Part shown: piece by piece, positions 50,834 through 61,329 of the stretch
Layout: each line of letters opens with the position of its first letter
Numbering within the stretch: position 1 is the first letter of the stretch
Assembly: GCA_038501785.1 (NCBI GenBank)
Contig: JBAMJR010000051.1
Location: 4,432,501 to 4,496,500, forward strand
Source: Myoxocephalus aenaeus
Lineage: Eukaryota > Chordata > Actinopteri > Perciformes > Cottidae
Length of the DNA: 64,000 nt
Reading direction: 5' to 3'
Position numbers and translations under genes: made by a program
The notes under the pieces: model-generated
Seen by the model: the letters and a program-made list of their open reading frames with translations, nothing else
Database searches by the model: none
What the model was told of the DNA's origin: nothing

Positions 50834-52286
50834 CACATGGCAGTGTCAGCATTTCGATCAGTCAAATGACAAATAAAAACGGCAACATTTTTTTTTCTTT
50901 TTTTTACAAAATCCATTACATTCTTTGGTTTCAGCATCAATTGAGTATTTGCTGGTCTGCCAGGATAATACACTGAATATATTTGGTGTTAAATCATTGG
51001 TCAGACAAAATAACACATTTGAAGACGTCACCTCAGACTCTGACAACTTGCCGTGGACATTTCTCACTAAATAAATTAATCAAGAAACAGATTATTCACT
51101 GATAAATATGATATTTCAGTACCACCCTGCTCTGCCTACTCTATCTGAGTGTGTTTGTGTGTGAGCACAACCCGAGCAACTGTGTGACTGTATGGGTGTG
51201 AGTGTGGAAGGCTGCTGGGCTGGGTGGAGGTGTGTGGGGGGGTTTACCTGCTGTCAGAGGAGGATTTCAGCTGACGCAGCAGGTTTCAGCCGTCTCCAAC
51301 GTGGAGGTGTCCATCTTTATGGAGGTTTCTGCTGAGCAGCTAGATCTCCCAGAAAGGTAAAGAGAGAAACTACATCCAGAGAGAAAGCGAGAGGGGGGTG
51401 GGTATAGTTTTATCCCGGACCGGCGAGTATGCGTTTTTATGCAACGTCCTTATTGAGCACCAGTATGTCAGGTCGTGGTCTCATTGCCATTCTTCATTGC
51501 GTGTGTATATTGTAGTCTGAAAAGTTCCCCAGTGTTTGTGTTTCCTGCCAGATCAGCTGGATCTGTGTTTGGTGGGTCAAGTGTGTGTTTTTCTTCTTCT
51601 AGTTTTCTGCCTCCCAGTACAAATCGTTGTAGCTGCTTCTCATAGTCCAAAACCTTTCCTTTGTCTACCGAAACTAAACCAACTGTCAAGATAAAGCATG
51701 TGTTCCTGTTTCAATCTGGTATCGCAGGGCGATGATATTAATCATTTATGGTTCTGATTTTAGGAAGTTTGCCCCAGAGAGAGAGAGCAACTGATCCCGC
51801 TGTGATTTTAGCTGAGAGTTATATTGTGTTAGGGCTGTGAAATATGGCCGACATCTTCTATCCTTATAGAGGTCATTTCATATCTCAATAAAGATTTATA
51901 TCACAATTTAGCATGTTTTCAGGTAGTTTAATAAATAAATAGTTAATAGACAATTAATCAATGTGGAATATTTTTACCCACAAAAGTTTCTGATTTTCTC
52001 AGAAAGTTGAGTTGGTATGTTCTTATTATCAGTTCATACAATGTCATCATGTATCACGATGGATGATCATATTGAGAGATGATAAATGATCATAATGGTT
52101 ATATGCTGCTTTTTTCCGGTTGCATTTTCCTTCCTTGCCTCATCCTTTCTCCTGCTCCCTCCTCTCAGGCACATGGCTCAGGCCGACCTGAAGAACTCCA
52201 CCTTCTGGCTGCGAGCGAGCGTCGGGGCCACGGTGTTCGCCGTGCTGGGCTTCGCCATGTACAGAGCGCTTCTCAAGCAGCGGTGA
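37081..52286 (+). CDS. rhot1: Mitochondrial Rho GTPase 1 (Miro1), 619 aa (660 with cassette exon)
   Basis: Miro1 is a tail-anchored outer-membrane GTPase that links mitochondria to kinesin/dynein adaptors and senses calcium. Exons: 37081-37117, 39014-39072, 39268-39349, 39922-39965, 40046-40099, 40239-40291, 40806-40914, 42058-42159, 42833-42931, 43096-43204, 43366-43486, 44489-44573, 44737-44882, 45065-45165, 45776-45906, 46060-46143, 46275-46397, 46484-46686 and 52169-52286, all in phase. The N-terminal GTPase has RILLVGEPKVGKTSL, NKSD and ECSAKN. EF-hands are DLDNDGILNDNELNFF and DKHDKDRDCALSPEEVKDLF. The C-terminal GTPase has GDRGSGKSGFLQ and AAKSD. The tail ASVGATVFAVLGFAMY is the single membrane segment, ending LLKQR. 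Human RHOT1 is 618 aa. Poly(A) signals lie at 53076-53081 and 53224-53229. Confidence 0.96.
39371..39413. repeat. (CA)n microsatellite
   Basis: About 21 CA units, 22 bp after the donor of rhot1 exon 3. Confidence 0.92.
39882..39906. repeat. Poly-T tract, polypyrimidine run before rhot1 exon 4
   Basis: 25 consecutive T residues lie about 15 bp upstream of the exon 4 acceptor AG (39920-39921). The run probably contributes to the polypyrimidine tract. Confidence 0.8.
45337..45665. mobile_element. Palindromic MITE in rhot1 intron 14 (329 bp)
   Basis: The ends are inverted repeats of 28 bp with one mismatch: 45337-45364 starts TACCGTACTTTTCGGGTTA, and 45638-45665 is its complement. Inside, a second inverted pair (CAGTGTCCCC near 45379 and GGGGACACTG near 45616) extends the hairpin. 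The centre is G+C-rich, with tandem AGCAGCGCTA units at about 45560-45605. It carries no ORF. The superfamily was not assigned. It contrasts strongly with the A/T-rich intron around it. Confidence 0.82.
47232..47500. mobile_element. MITE-like element in rhot1 intron 18 (269 bp)
   Basis: The left end TTAAAGGCACATTGTGTAGG and right end CCTACACACTGCTCCTTAA form imperfect inverted repeats of about 24 bp. The interior has CACTAGATGTCACTAAAT near the right end, a pattern common in teleost MITEs. It has no coding capacity. Confidence 0.65.
47925..48047 (+). CDS. rhot1: rhot1 alternative cassette exon (41 codons, Cys-rich)
   Basis: The exon follows the acceptor TTTCCGCAG, is exactly 123 bp, and keeps phase between exon 18 (ends in phase 2) and the last exon. 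It encodes HARLRCMCASNRCTYCLCQ, then a Leu/Arg-rich stretch ending VMFNR. It corresponds to the cassette exon known from human RHOT1 isoforms (starting HARLRCMCT). It inserts a cysteine-rich, basic segment just ahead of the C-terminal anchor. The donor is ACAG|GTTCAT, weaker than the constitutive rhot1 donors, as expected of an optional exon. Variants carrying such inserts have been reported to alter targeting towards peroxisomes in mammals. Confidence 0.85.
48048..52168. other. Long last intron of rhot1 (alternative-exon side)
   Basis: A 4.1-kb intron with no further exon that I can support. It holds mixed simple repeats, including (GT/TA)n near 49055-49092 and a long (TA)n at 50756-50830. 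Scattered short open frames show no family resemblance. Confidence 0.6.
50756..50830. repeat. (TA)n microsatellite, about 75 bp
   Basis: A nearly pure AT dinucleotide run in the last rhot1 intron, self-complementary and capable of cruciform extrusion. Confidence 0.92.
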
Positions 52287-53235
52287 TCAGTCGGCAGGAG
52301 ACGGCTACTTCCTCCCCCTGTTGACTCTGCCCCGTCCCGCCCACCTGAAAGACTCAAAGAGCCTGGCTGCCTAACCAACCGGGCCCATTGCCTCAGCCCC
52401 CCAACTCCACCTCATCCTCCTTCCCACAATGCAACACGAGCAAGAAACAAATGAGCAAAATCATAGGTACATTTTATATGCATTTAAAAATGAAGAGAGT
52501 TTTTTTTTTTGTGTGTTACTGTCGTGGGGAAAGGGGCCGGTTACATTTGAAATCATGTCCATCACACACTTTGTAAATGCTGACTTGAATTCTGTGATCT
52601 GTTGGTCTAGTTTAGTCCAGACATCACTAGACGCTACCAGTCCTCTTGTTTTCTCAGGTCAGTATTATTAGTTAGATGGTTGGAGACCAGAGAGAGGCAG
52701 CCATATACAACAACACCACAAAGGGACTTGAACCTGTTAATAGACGTGTATATGCAGTATATTATGTATGTACTCTTCAAAGATTTTAGGATTGGACCCA
52801 TAGACCGCATCAAAAGCCAGAAGCAACACCTGACGAAGATGTTAGAGATACATCTTACTCTAGAAAGGTCATGATTGGCATGCACTTGTTTATTTTGTGC
52901 GTTAATTTATTAACCCGTTTCTCTGTTTCGTTGTCTGTTTTGAGTGCACCGCGTGAAACAGACCGAGGGATTACAATTTTCCATGTATTTTTGTATTTAG
53001 CGTTAACGCTGTCTGAAGCGATGTATCATGATTTTCTGCTTCTGTTTTTATTTTTCTGGTTTTCGAATAGAGTTAAATAAATGTCCCTCATGTTATATTT
53101 TTATGAAGTTAGAAGCACCATAGAGCAACAGATTATGCTATTAACAACAGCCATTCAGTGCACCTCTCCCACCTTAAAACTATGAAAGTGTTTCTTCTCA
53201 TTCTTCTCTTTTCCAGCATTTACAATAAAGAATTG
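52287..53235 (+). other. rhot1: rhot1 3' UTR
   Basis: Non-coding sequence from the rhot1 stop to AATAAA signals at 53076-53081 and 53224-53229. The frames within it look fortuitous. Confidence 0.7.
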
Positions 53236-53587
53236 TATGATGTGGCTCGGCCGTGTATGCTTATTATTGGCTGAAATGACGGCTAATTTAACAGCAACAA
53301 GGCAAATAAAGTGGTTTTAAATATCTGTAATAAATGACATTTACACCCACTGATTTCATGTTGTGTGTGTCCTTGACGAAGAGCTGGAGTGGTCATTTCA
53401 AAAGCAGATGTGTGAACGATTTGTCAGATCAACAATTCTTGTGGGCAGAATAGAGAAGTGAGCGGGCGTCGGGGCTGTGAGCGATACTTCTGTCAGCCTG
53501 CGTGAGGAGGAAGTCCCTCAACACAGGTAGATACTCATTTTACTCTGCGGCTAGCACTGGTTTTATGTCCGTCTACTGAGGGATAAC

Positions 53588-55701
53588 ATGTCTGTAGATG
53601 GGACTATATTATTGCTTGAAGGCTTCCTGCAGAAAAGAAAAGATACGATGGTAAGTGGCAAACTATCTTGGTATTAAATGTGGGCATATGTTTATAAAAA
53701 GGGACTTTACATCTACTTTTCCTGTCTGTAGAAATTGAGATGGGTGACTTATTGGTTCAGGCTTCAAAATACAACCTTGTTTTTCTATACGCAGAAGAAT
53801 GGCAGCGCTGTAAGTAGACTTTTGCTCTGATGTTCTTTAGAAAATCGCACTAGTGAATTCAGCCTTCGAAACTTCTTGTCGAACTCAATTCTGAAGCCAA
53901 AAATAATCAATTGAAGGAAGGTTACAGTGCACTGACGAGGCTAGTTTTATTGTTCTTTCTTTAAAAGAGCTCAATGACAAAGTGATGTTAATGTTGCTCT
54001 CTTCACAGTCACACCTGAGAGGCTGCTACTACATTTACACAGTAAGTCCTCCACCATCACTGTTGATTTTATTAAAAACCGCTTTGCAGTTGTGGAAGTG
54101 AAGTACAATTTTAAAGTAATTGTTTTTGAGTAATTCCATTTCACGTTACTTCATGCTTCAACTATACTACATTATTTGACAGTTTCAGTTAATGTATTAT
54201 AATCCAACAATAGATATTATTCAGAAGTATATATTTTGAGTATTTCTCACAGGTTTTGCTACTTTTACTTCAGTAAAACATCAGAGTACTTCCTCCACCA
54301 CGGTTGCTTTGTCTCTACTTCAGTGTCTTAAGTCTTTATCTCTCTGTCCTCCTCTTGGACCAGGTTCAGTCAGTGCGAGAGGTCCAGAGAGTTGACAGTA
54401 ATCGCTTTATGTTTGAGATCATCATGACAAATGGAAAGAGGAAGGTGTTGGTGAGTCATCGCTGTGGTTCGACCGCAAGCCAATACATTGGCAGACTGAG
54501 TGTCTGGTCTGCTGTAACGGTGCCAACTTTAAGCAAATCCTGTCAACTGTTTGTGTGTGTGTGTGTAGGCAGCAGAGTCCGCAGCGCTCCGAAAGGAGTG
54601 GGTTGGGTGCCTGTGGCAGGCCATGAATCTCTCCACCTCTGGGGTTTCAGACTCCAGCAGCACACAGTAAGCTGGAAGAGGACTTTCCTTTCATGGCAGA
54701 TCTAAACGTTTACTGAAATATTCCACATTCCAGGACACTGACCATTTCTCTTCTGCTCAGCCTCGAAGTGTGTGAGCAGCGAGAGAGATTAAGCAGCAGC
54801 ACACCCGCCTCCTCACACCGTGTGATGGAGTCGCTCCCTGCTCGGCCCCTCTCAGCCCCTTCAGGCCGCATCCAGCACGAGGTCAGGAGCATCGCCTCCC
54901 ACATCGGTCTGCCTGAGGAGCCAAGACGCGAGGAGGCCGCTTCCCAAAACACACCTCCAGACTGTAGCTACCAGCATCACAATGGTGAACTTTAAATTGA
55001 TTTGCCTATTTCCAGCTTCACAAGTAATCTAAACTAACCGACTATTGTGTTTTCAGGCGACCGCGTCGACAGTCCTCAGCGGTCCGGTGTAAGCAATGCA
55101 GAGGGCATACAGGAAGGAGACTATGACATTCTACCACTTAGAAACAGTATGATCTTATACTTTAAATGTACTGTTTAATATAACATAACATACAGTATGA
55201 TGATGTTTAAATGTTCGCCCTGTCATGTGTAATGTCTTTGTAGAGGTTTGTGAGATCAACGCTTCAACAGAGATGGACGAGGGCGTGTATGACGTTCCTG
55301 TCTCTTACAGGAGGGATGCTGAACATCCACGTGAGATTACATGTTTGCTTTTGATTTCTATTTTTCTCCCCAGCAGCTAGCTTTTCAATTCTTGGTAATA
55401 CCAAAATAATATATACTGTACATTTTTTTTTCTATGTCAGACCCCACAGAGAGCATCTATGACGTACCGAGCTCTCTTTTGAGGAACATGCCTGATCACA
55501 CTTTAGGTAAACCCGGCTCCATGTCATTGTCTTCTCACTAGTTCTTATGAGACGGCCACAGTTACCTAAATTTAAACATAACACAAAAGCCACATGTGCA
55601 GCAGTTGAAATGACTTGATCGTCTTTATGTGGCAAGCTTTCAGCTGTGTGTTTGTGGTTACAGAGGAGCAGCCGGAGGACGGGCTCTACTGGAATATATG
55701 A
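53588..55701 (+). CDS. PH-domain adaptor-like protein with YDxP/YDxL motifs, 10 exons, 287 aa
   Basis: Exons: 53588-53650, 53732-53809, 54009-54041, 54364-54450, 54569-54666, 54761-54984, 55057-55146, 55244-55330, 55441-55506 and 55664-55701. Together they are 864 bp in phase. Residues about 8-120 form a PH domain: LLEGFLQKRKDTMKLRWVTY, FFYTQKNG, GCYYIYTVQSVREVQ, RFMFEIIMTNGKRKVL, and the C-terminal helix EWVGCLWQAMNLS with its conserved Trp. The rest is Ser/Pro-rich and disordered, with tyrosine motifs GDYDILPL, EGVYDVPV and ESIYDVPS, plus a final YWNI. YDxP motifs are SH2-docking sites of Crk/Nck type in scaffold proteins. I infer a membrane-recruited signalling adaptor. A non-coding exon ending at about 53526 (ACACAG|GTAGAT) may precede it. 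Poly(A) signal at 55957-55962. I cannot name the family member. Confidence 0.8.
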
Positions 55702-57182
55702 GATCCAGTTTGAGGATCCAACTGATGGACTGGAGGGGAGCAGCAGCACCATCTCACTCACCATACGACGGAACTTTAGGACCAGACACAGCAGACTGGT
55801 GCTGCTGGTTATCTGCAACTTTGTGTTTAATTATCTGACTGGTTTGAGCAAAACAAACTGTGTTCATGCAACAGATATATATATATATATATATATACAG
55901 TATTTATAAGTGCAAATGTTTGTCGGCTTTGTATGCTTGACCGCATGCACAACCACAATAAATAGGTTCAACTGTGGTATTTATTTCAGCTTCTTCTAAA
56001 CAAGACCAAGAACAACAGTCATTTATAACTCCAGAGAAGACTGCACACACATGTTAACACATACGCAGGGTGGTCAGGTCACAGTCACACTATGGGTCAC
56101 AATAGTAAAAAGACTTTCACATGTCACCTGCTTGACAGTTTAAACACGTACCATATTGCTGTATTACACACTTTGGACTGGTTTGAATGGGAATGGTTTG
56201 AGCTAAAACCTTTTATTAGGTTTAATGGAACATCAAAACTTGTTGCAGGTACAGTCTACTGTGAGCACTTTTATATATCTTCTATATATATCTTTTATAT
56301 AGCTTCTTTTATTCTTAAACTAAAATTGTAAACTAAACTAATGCTTCGTAAATGTAGTGAGTAACTGCTCACCAAGTGGCTGTTTTGTTCTCATGAAGTC
56401 TTCAGCTGGTGAATGCATTTAGGATTTTTGTAAACAGGAAATGATATCCAAAAATGACACTGTTTCTAGAACACTGTATTCACATAGAAGGATTACATCT
56501 AATATCACTTGATAGTCATATGTATATACAGTAGCAGTTTTCATGAGACACTAATAATATTGTAGTGCAGGTATTGTGTTAAAATGAAAGCACAAACGAG
56601 GCCTATGTAACAAGCAATGCATAAAAGTGATTTGTGCATTCTCAACGTGTTTCTTATCAAAAGAAAACAAGTACAATAAACTAAAATACAAAATAATAAT
56701 TAAAATGTGGATATTAAATAAGTAATAGATAATTCCACTCCAATGAGTAGAAGCTTTAGTTTGGATCAGTTATGTTTTGTGATCATTGTCAGTTAGCAAA
56801 ACACTATTAATAATATTTGGTTCAAACACTCACAGAACACTCACATTTGCAAGAGTAAAAAGATTGGCAATGTGCCACTCTAAACTGTTCTGCACACATT
56901 ATCAATTCATTTTTACCATCATCTCCACTAACCTTCATTGTTAAGATAAATTATGTTACAGATCTCAATTAACTAGTATTAACCCCAAAGAAAGACATCT
57001 GTTGTTGGAAGCATAGAAACATTTAAATTCAGAATCTGTCAGATAAAAAATGTCCCCACAGCTAAATTTGTACCTGGCAAACTGCTGTTGAACATAGGAT
57101 GTGGGGCTAGGTTTAGAACTGAACAGGTGATCTTGCCAGCAGCAAACAAAGTATCCAGGACCCATATAACGTTGCGATGGAA
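55702..57182. other. Convergent intergenic region, 3' UTRs of the PH gene and C17orf75
   Basis: It contains the PH-gene AATAAA (55957-55962) and a (TA)n run near 55874-55898, then A/T-rich DNA that probably includes the C17orf75 3' UTR on the minus strand. No exon was found. Confidence 0.5.
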
Positions 57183-60100
57183 TCAGGCCTGGGCCTGGGA
57201 TTGGTCCTTGAGGAACTCCTCCAGGACCGCGATGATGCTGCAGGCTTCAGGCAGGTCGTTGTGCTCCGCCCGGGCATTCTGCAGCAACACATCCCCGTTT
57301 CCGCAGCCCCTGAGGAACAGGAAGCAGCGAAACAGGGCGTAGTGACTCATCTCCGCCTGACGCACAAAGCGCTTCAGGCTGTTCATGTCCTGGATGGCCT
57401 GCGGAGTGCGAGTGGAGGTTGGTAGAGAGGAGGAAACAAGTAATTTTTTTAAAGGGAAGCAACGTGAATGACATAAAAAATGTTGTGCTGTGTATCTGCC
57501 AAGAGGAACCGAGATCTAATGTCCAACATTTCTCAATCTTGTGGGCCAGAGGGATTTTTATATAGTTTTTGATTCGATTTCTATTCGATCAGTATGATTT
57601 TAAAAGTGCTATAGTCCAAATACATTATACAGAAAATACAAAAGTATGCTGCACTCAACCTACCCATGTTATAGTCTGTCTATGTGCATGTTTTCTGACC
57701 TTAAGTTTGAAGTTCTCCAGAATCTGTCGCAGCAGGAAAGGATTACAACGCTCCGCCGCGTTTAGAAATGCCTGACTCCAGTCATCACAGAAGCGATTAC
57801 TGACTGGGGGAGAAAACATCTTCATCAGACTCTTCGACAGTACGGATGATGATTTGTCCTCATCTGGTTCATGTCATGGTTTACCGGCGTTAGAGAGTGT
57901 GGGTGGGCTGGTGGAGCAGTCTATGATCAGGTCACAGTGCGTGTCCTCTGAGATAGCCGTACACAGAGAAGCTGTTGTCGTGTCCTGTTGGGACAGACCC
58001 TGCAAACTGGCTGCTTTGATGAACCTGGTACAGAATACAACAGACATGTAACGCCTAACAAACAACATGTACAACATGGAAATAAACAAGAGACCTGCTA
58101 CGTGTCTAGCAGTCTTAAGGATGAGTTAGTGTGGTCACCAAACTCACCTGGACACATCAGCCTTTGTCCTCTCATCTGAATTATTGAGCTCCACAAGTGT
58201 GTGACTCAGCGCCTGTGTACAGAACATTAATGGCTGAAATGCATTGTTCTGGAGAAAAGTTAAGTCATACACTCACACAGAAGTTGAATAATCAAATGAT
58301 ATGGTAAATACAGTGATCCACTTTTCCCCTTAACCAAGGTGCACTCTATGCAGTTGTGGCGTGATTTACTTTCATATGGCACAAACCAGTACAATTCATT
58401 TTCATTGTAAAAGGTCCACTGTCGACTATTTTCTTACAGGAAAGAGAAACGGTTCTCCTCATTTTTATTGGGCATGCTATCGAGGTGAGAAAAGGGACTC
58501 ACAGCGTGCAGCAAGAAGCTGATGTTGCTCTGGACCAGCTGCACCACCCGATAAATGTGCATCACAGACTCCTCGTACCACCGGCTCAGATACGGACGCA
58601 CCTCTGTCTCCAGGTTCTGCAGCTGACACACACAAATCAATATTGCATGAATATTGTAATGGAAAACATGCAACGACATTACACTGTTCTTATAGCCACA
58701 TACCTCTGGTGTTTGCAGACTGCTAAGCAGGCCTTGGACGTATTTATCAAGTTCTAATCTAAATGTGTATTGGGTCAAGGAATTTATGGCCTGTTTCTCT
58801 GTACGAAGGAACAACAATGTGGAGGCAATACAACAATGCAGAAAAGAACAATGATTATTTTTACAATTGATGCTGGAGGACCTTGCATGATGCTAATAAT
58901 TAAGGTTGATTTCATGAGGACACTATGCAATAGACAACTGTGCACAAAGGATATAAGTTCAGTCCTTTTTCAGAGCCGCCCATGAAGCAGATGACATATC
59001 CGTTTCCATCAGCATCAGGCTGTTCAGGAGACCTTTCCTGCTCCAGGAGACAGCAGTAGCAGCCCACCGCCTGCTCTGGGATACTGTGGAGAGTAGTACA
59101 TATAATAATAATAATAATAAAAACAATTAAAAAAACGTTAACTTATTTTGTCCACCTCTGAATCTTCATTTCCAGCTATATGTATTTTATTACTGTGATG
59201 TAAGCAAACAGATCAGCCATTATAACACCATTTATAACATGATTTCGAAGCATGTGTTGAATCAGTCCCAGAAGAAGGAACATGATCTTGAGTTGTCTGT
59301 CCCTATTGGAGAGTATTTAGCATTACTGAAGCGAAACGTTGTGAGGCAAAATTGCCGTCACCTGAGTTCCACAGTGGCGATGTTGCCCATGCCTCCCAGC
59401 AGGGCACCTTTGCTGAGCCTCCTTGAGATGTAAGTCCGCAGCTCAGGTTCTGCCTCCGATGGAAGGCTGCTGTCAATAAGTGTCAGGCTGTGGGCAGGGC
59501 AGAAAAATCAGTGTGGATACGAGCGGTCAGTGGAAACAATGAGGAATTTCAGAAGCCACTCAAGTCAATGGAGAAGAGATGGAGAAAGCTGATGAGCATT
59601 AGCCACAAACCACACACAACTGAGTCACATAGCTGTAACTGTGCCCCCCCCCCCTCTTGGATGTCAAAAAACACATAGTCACAAGCAGAACGTATTTTGC
59701 TTCAACACTGTACCCAGACATTCAAAGGAATTTTAGTCACTATTTGCCAACTCCACTCGACACTTGGAAGTGCGGACAGGTTCAAATTGGGAGAGACCTA
59801 AAGGCCATGTAACTCAGCGGTACAGCAATGACCAATCAGAACACAATCACAAATGAAAACAGCATTGATTCCATGTAGAGTGGATGTCCGGACGCAGCCC
59901 GTGGATACACCAATGCACAACAGTGAAAGCCAAAGAGACACGACCACTGAAAGTAACGAGAAGGTAGGCGGATGGCTCCTTTGTTACCTAAAGTCATCCT
60001 GACTGGTTGTGGAGTCTGCTCGTCTCTGGTTCCATGCCACATTTTCCCCAGAAGCCTCAGATCTACGACAATTGACAGTTTACTCATCACCTGGTGTAAA

Positions 60101-60659
60101 TCTGGTTTTACCTGCATGAGTGTCACTGTCAGCAGGTTCAGGAACAACAAAAGGACTACAAATACTCAACAGTGAGATAGAGGAGGTAAGAATCATTGAA
60201 TGAATAATAATAATCTAAAGTGTGATACAGAAAGGAACACTCACACCAGGAAGCTGGTTGTATTAAGGCGAACAAAATAAAAGTAACAATGTGATGTTCT
60301 GTAGGATTAGAATATTATTAGGATTACTGTGAAGAATAACATTAAAAAAAAAAGAAAACAATTTAAATCACGTTATAAAAATGATTACATAATAGCATCA
60401 TGCCTAATACGTATAACATGTACACGTACACACGTACACATTTTCTTCCAGAAAGTTGCAACAGAGCTGTTATGTTTTGGAAAACAGAAAACGGGACGAG
60501 CAGCATCGAGCATTACCTTGTGCCTTGATAAAGATAGATGGTGTAGTAGCAGTTCAACTGAATTTTCTGGCTGTATCCAGCAATTTCCTCGCTGTCAAAG
60601 TCGTCTCTCTCTTCCACGTCAATTGAATCCTGGAAGGACGAGGTCTGGGAGGTAAACAT
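57183..60659 (-). CDS. C17orf75: C17orf75 (NJMU-R1), WDR11-complex subunit, 9 exons, 367 aa
   Basis: In mammals this protein joins WDR11 and FAM91A1 in a trans-Golgi complex that captures endosome-derived AP-1 vesicles. Exons on the minus strand: 60659-60517, 59487-59362, 59083-58955, 58764-58704, 58622-58503, 58212-58148, 58024-57885, 57803-57700 and 57398-57183. They total 1104 bp, all in phase. Diagnostic stretches are GCYYCLLEQE, YVICFMGGSEKGLN, FRLELDKYVQG, NISFLLHA, AASLQGLSQQD, LIIDCS, SNRFCDDWSQAFLNAAER, NPFLLRQILENFKLK and LKRFVRQAEMSHYALF, all close to human C17orf75. The start MFTSQTSSFQDS is chosen because the acidic run after it matches; an in-frame ATG at 60698 would add 13 residues. 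Intron 3 is an AT-AC U12-type intron. The gene is head to head with znf207, as in human. Confidence 0.92.
58765..58954 (-). other. C17orf75: AT-AC U12-type intron (C17orf75 intron 3, 190 bp)
   Basis: The minus-strand intron begins ATATCCTTT (58954-58946) and ends ATACAC (58770-58765). A perfect U12 branch site TTCCTTGAC lies at 58782-58774, with its branch A 10 nt from the 3' end. Splicing there restores SEKGLN-LFRLELDKY, the conserved reading. No GT-AG pair in the region does so. Confidence 0.88.
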
Positions 60660-61329
60660 GATGTCAAGGCTGCACGGAATGGCACAAAAACAAAACAAAA
60701 AAACTAGGACGTGTTTATATAGTTCAGCTGCGCTGTGTTGGCAGAGAGGTATAGTTGATGTTTAGCTCTCAGGCTGATAGTGAAATTGTAGCAGCGCATA
60801 AGCAACTGCAGCAGCAGTATTAAAGGTATTCTCGTTCATGCACCTTGTGCGCATGCGTCATCTGTGTACGTTCTCAATTATGTCCGACCTCCCTGTTCCT
60901 GGGCCAAGCTTGACACTTTGAAGGGAAACGTGTTTTTATTAAGACGTGTTTGTCTTTGAACTGTGTCTGTAAATATTAGGTTATTTGTTATACCTGTAAG
61001 TTATGAGCTTTAACTTGCAATTCTGAATGCTAGTAACCTACGTTACCAATATTGTCACGTTGGAGTTGAATGGATATGGTAAAAAATAGTCAGCACGAGT
61101 ACTGAAATTCCTATTGAAGGATTATAGTACAAATTAATTGTCATATTTATTTTGTTTTAATAACAAATACACAATTGGGGCCACCAGAGGGCGCCTGGAG
61201 GCCGCAGTGCTGATCTATGACACTGGAGATCCGCCGCCATCTTTAACTCCTGTCGTCCTCTGCTGGTCGGTGTGTTGTGTGTATCAGCTTCACTGGGTTA
61301 GCAGGAAGTGGACCGACAGCACAGAAATC
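60660..61329. promoter_or_regulatory. Bidirectional promoter between C17orf75 and znf207
   Basis: The two start codons are 670 bp apart on opposite strands. A palindromic NRF1-type site, TGCGCATGCG, lies at 60848-60857, followed by a CGTCA half-site. No TATA element is apparent. Confidence 0.55.
60848..60857. promoter_or_regulatory. Candidate NRF1 binding site
   Basis: TGCGCATGCG matches the palindromic NRF1 core (GCGCATGCGC), located in the shared C17orf75/znf207 promoter region. Prediction only. Confidence 0.5.
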
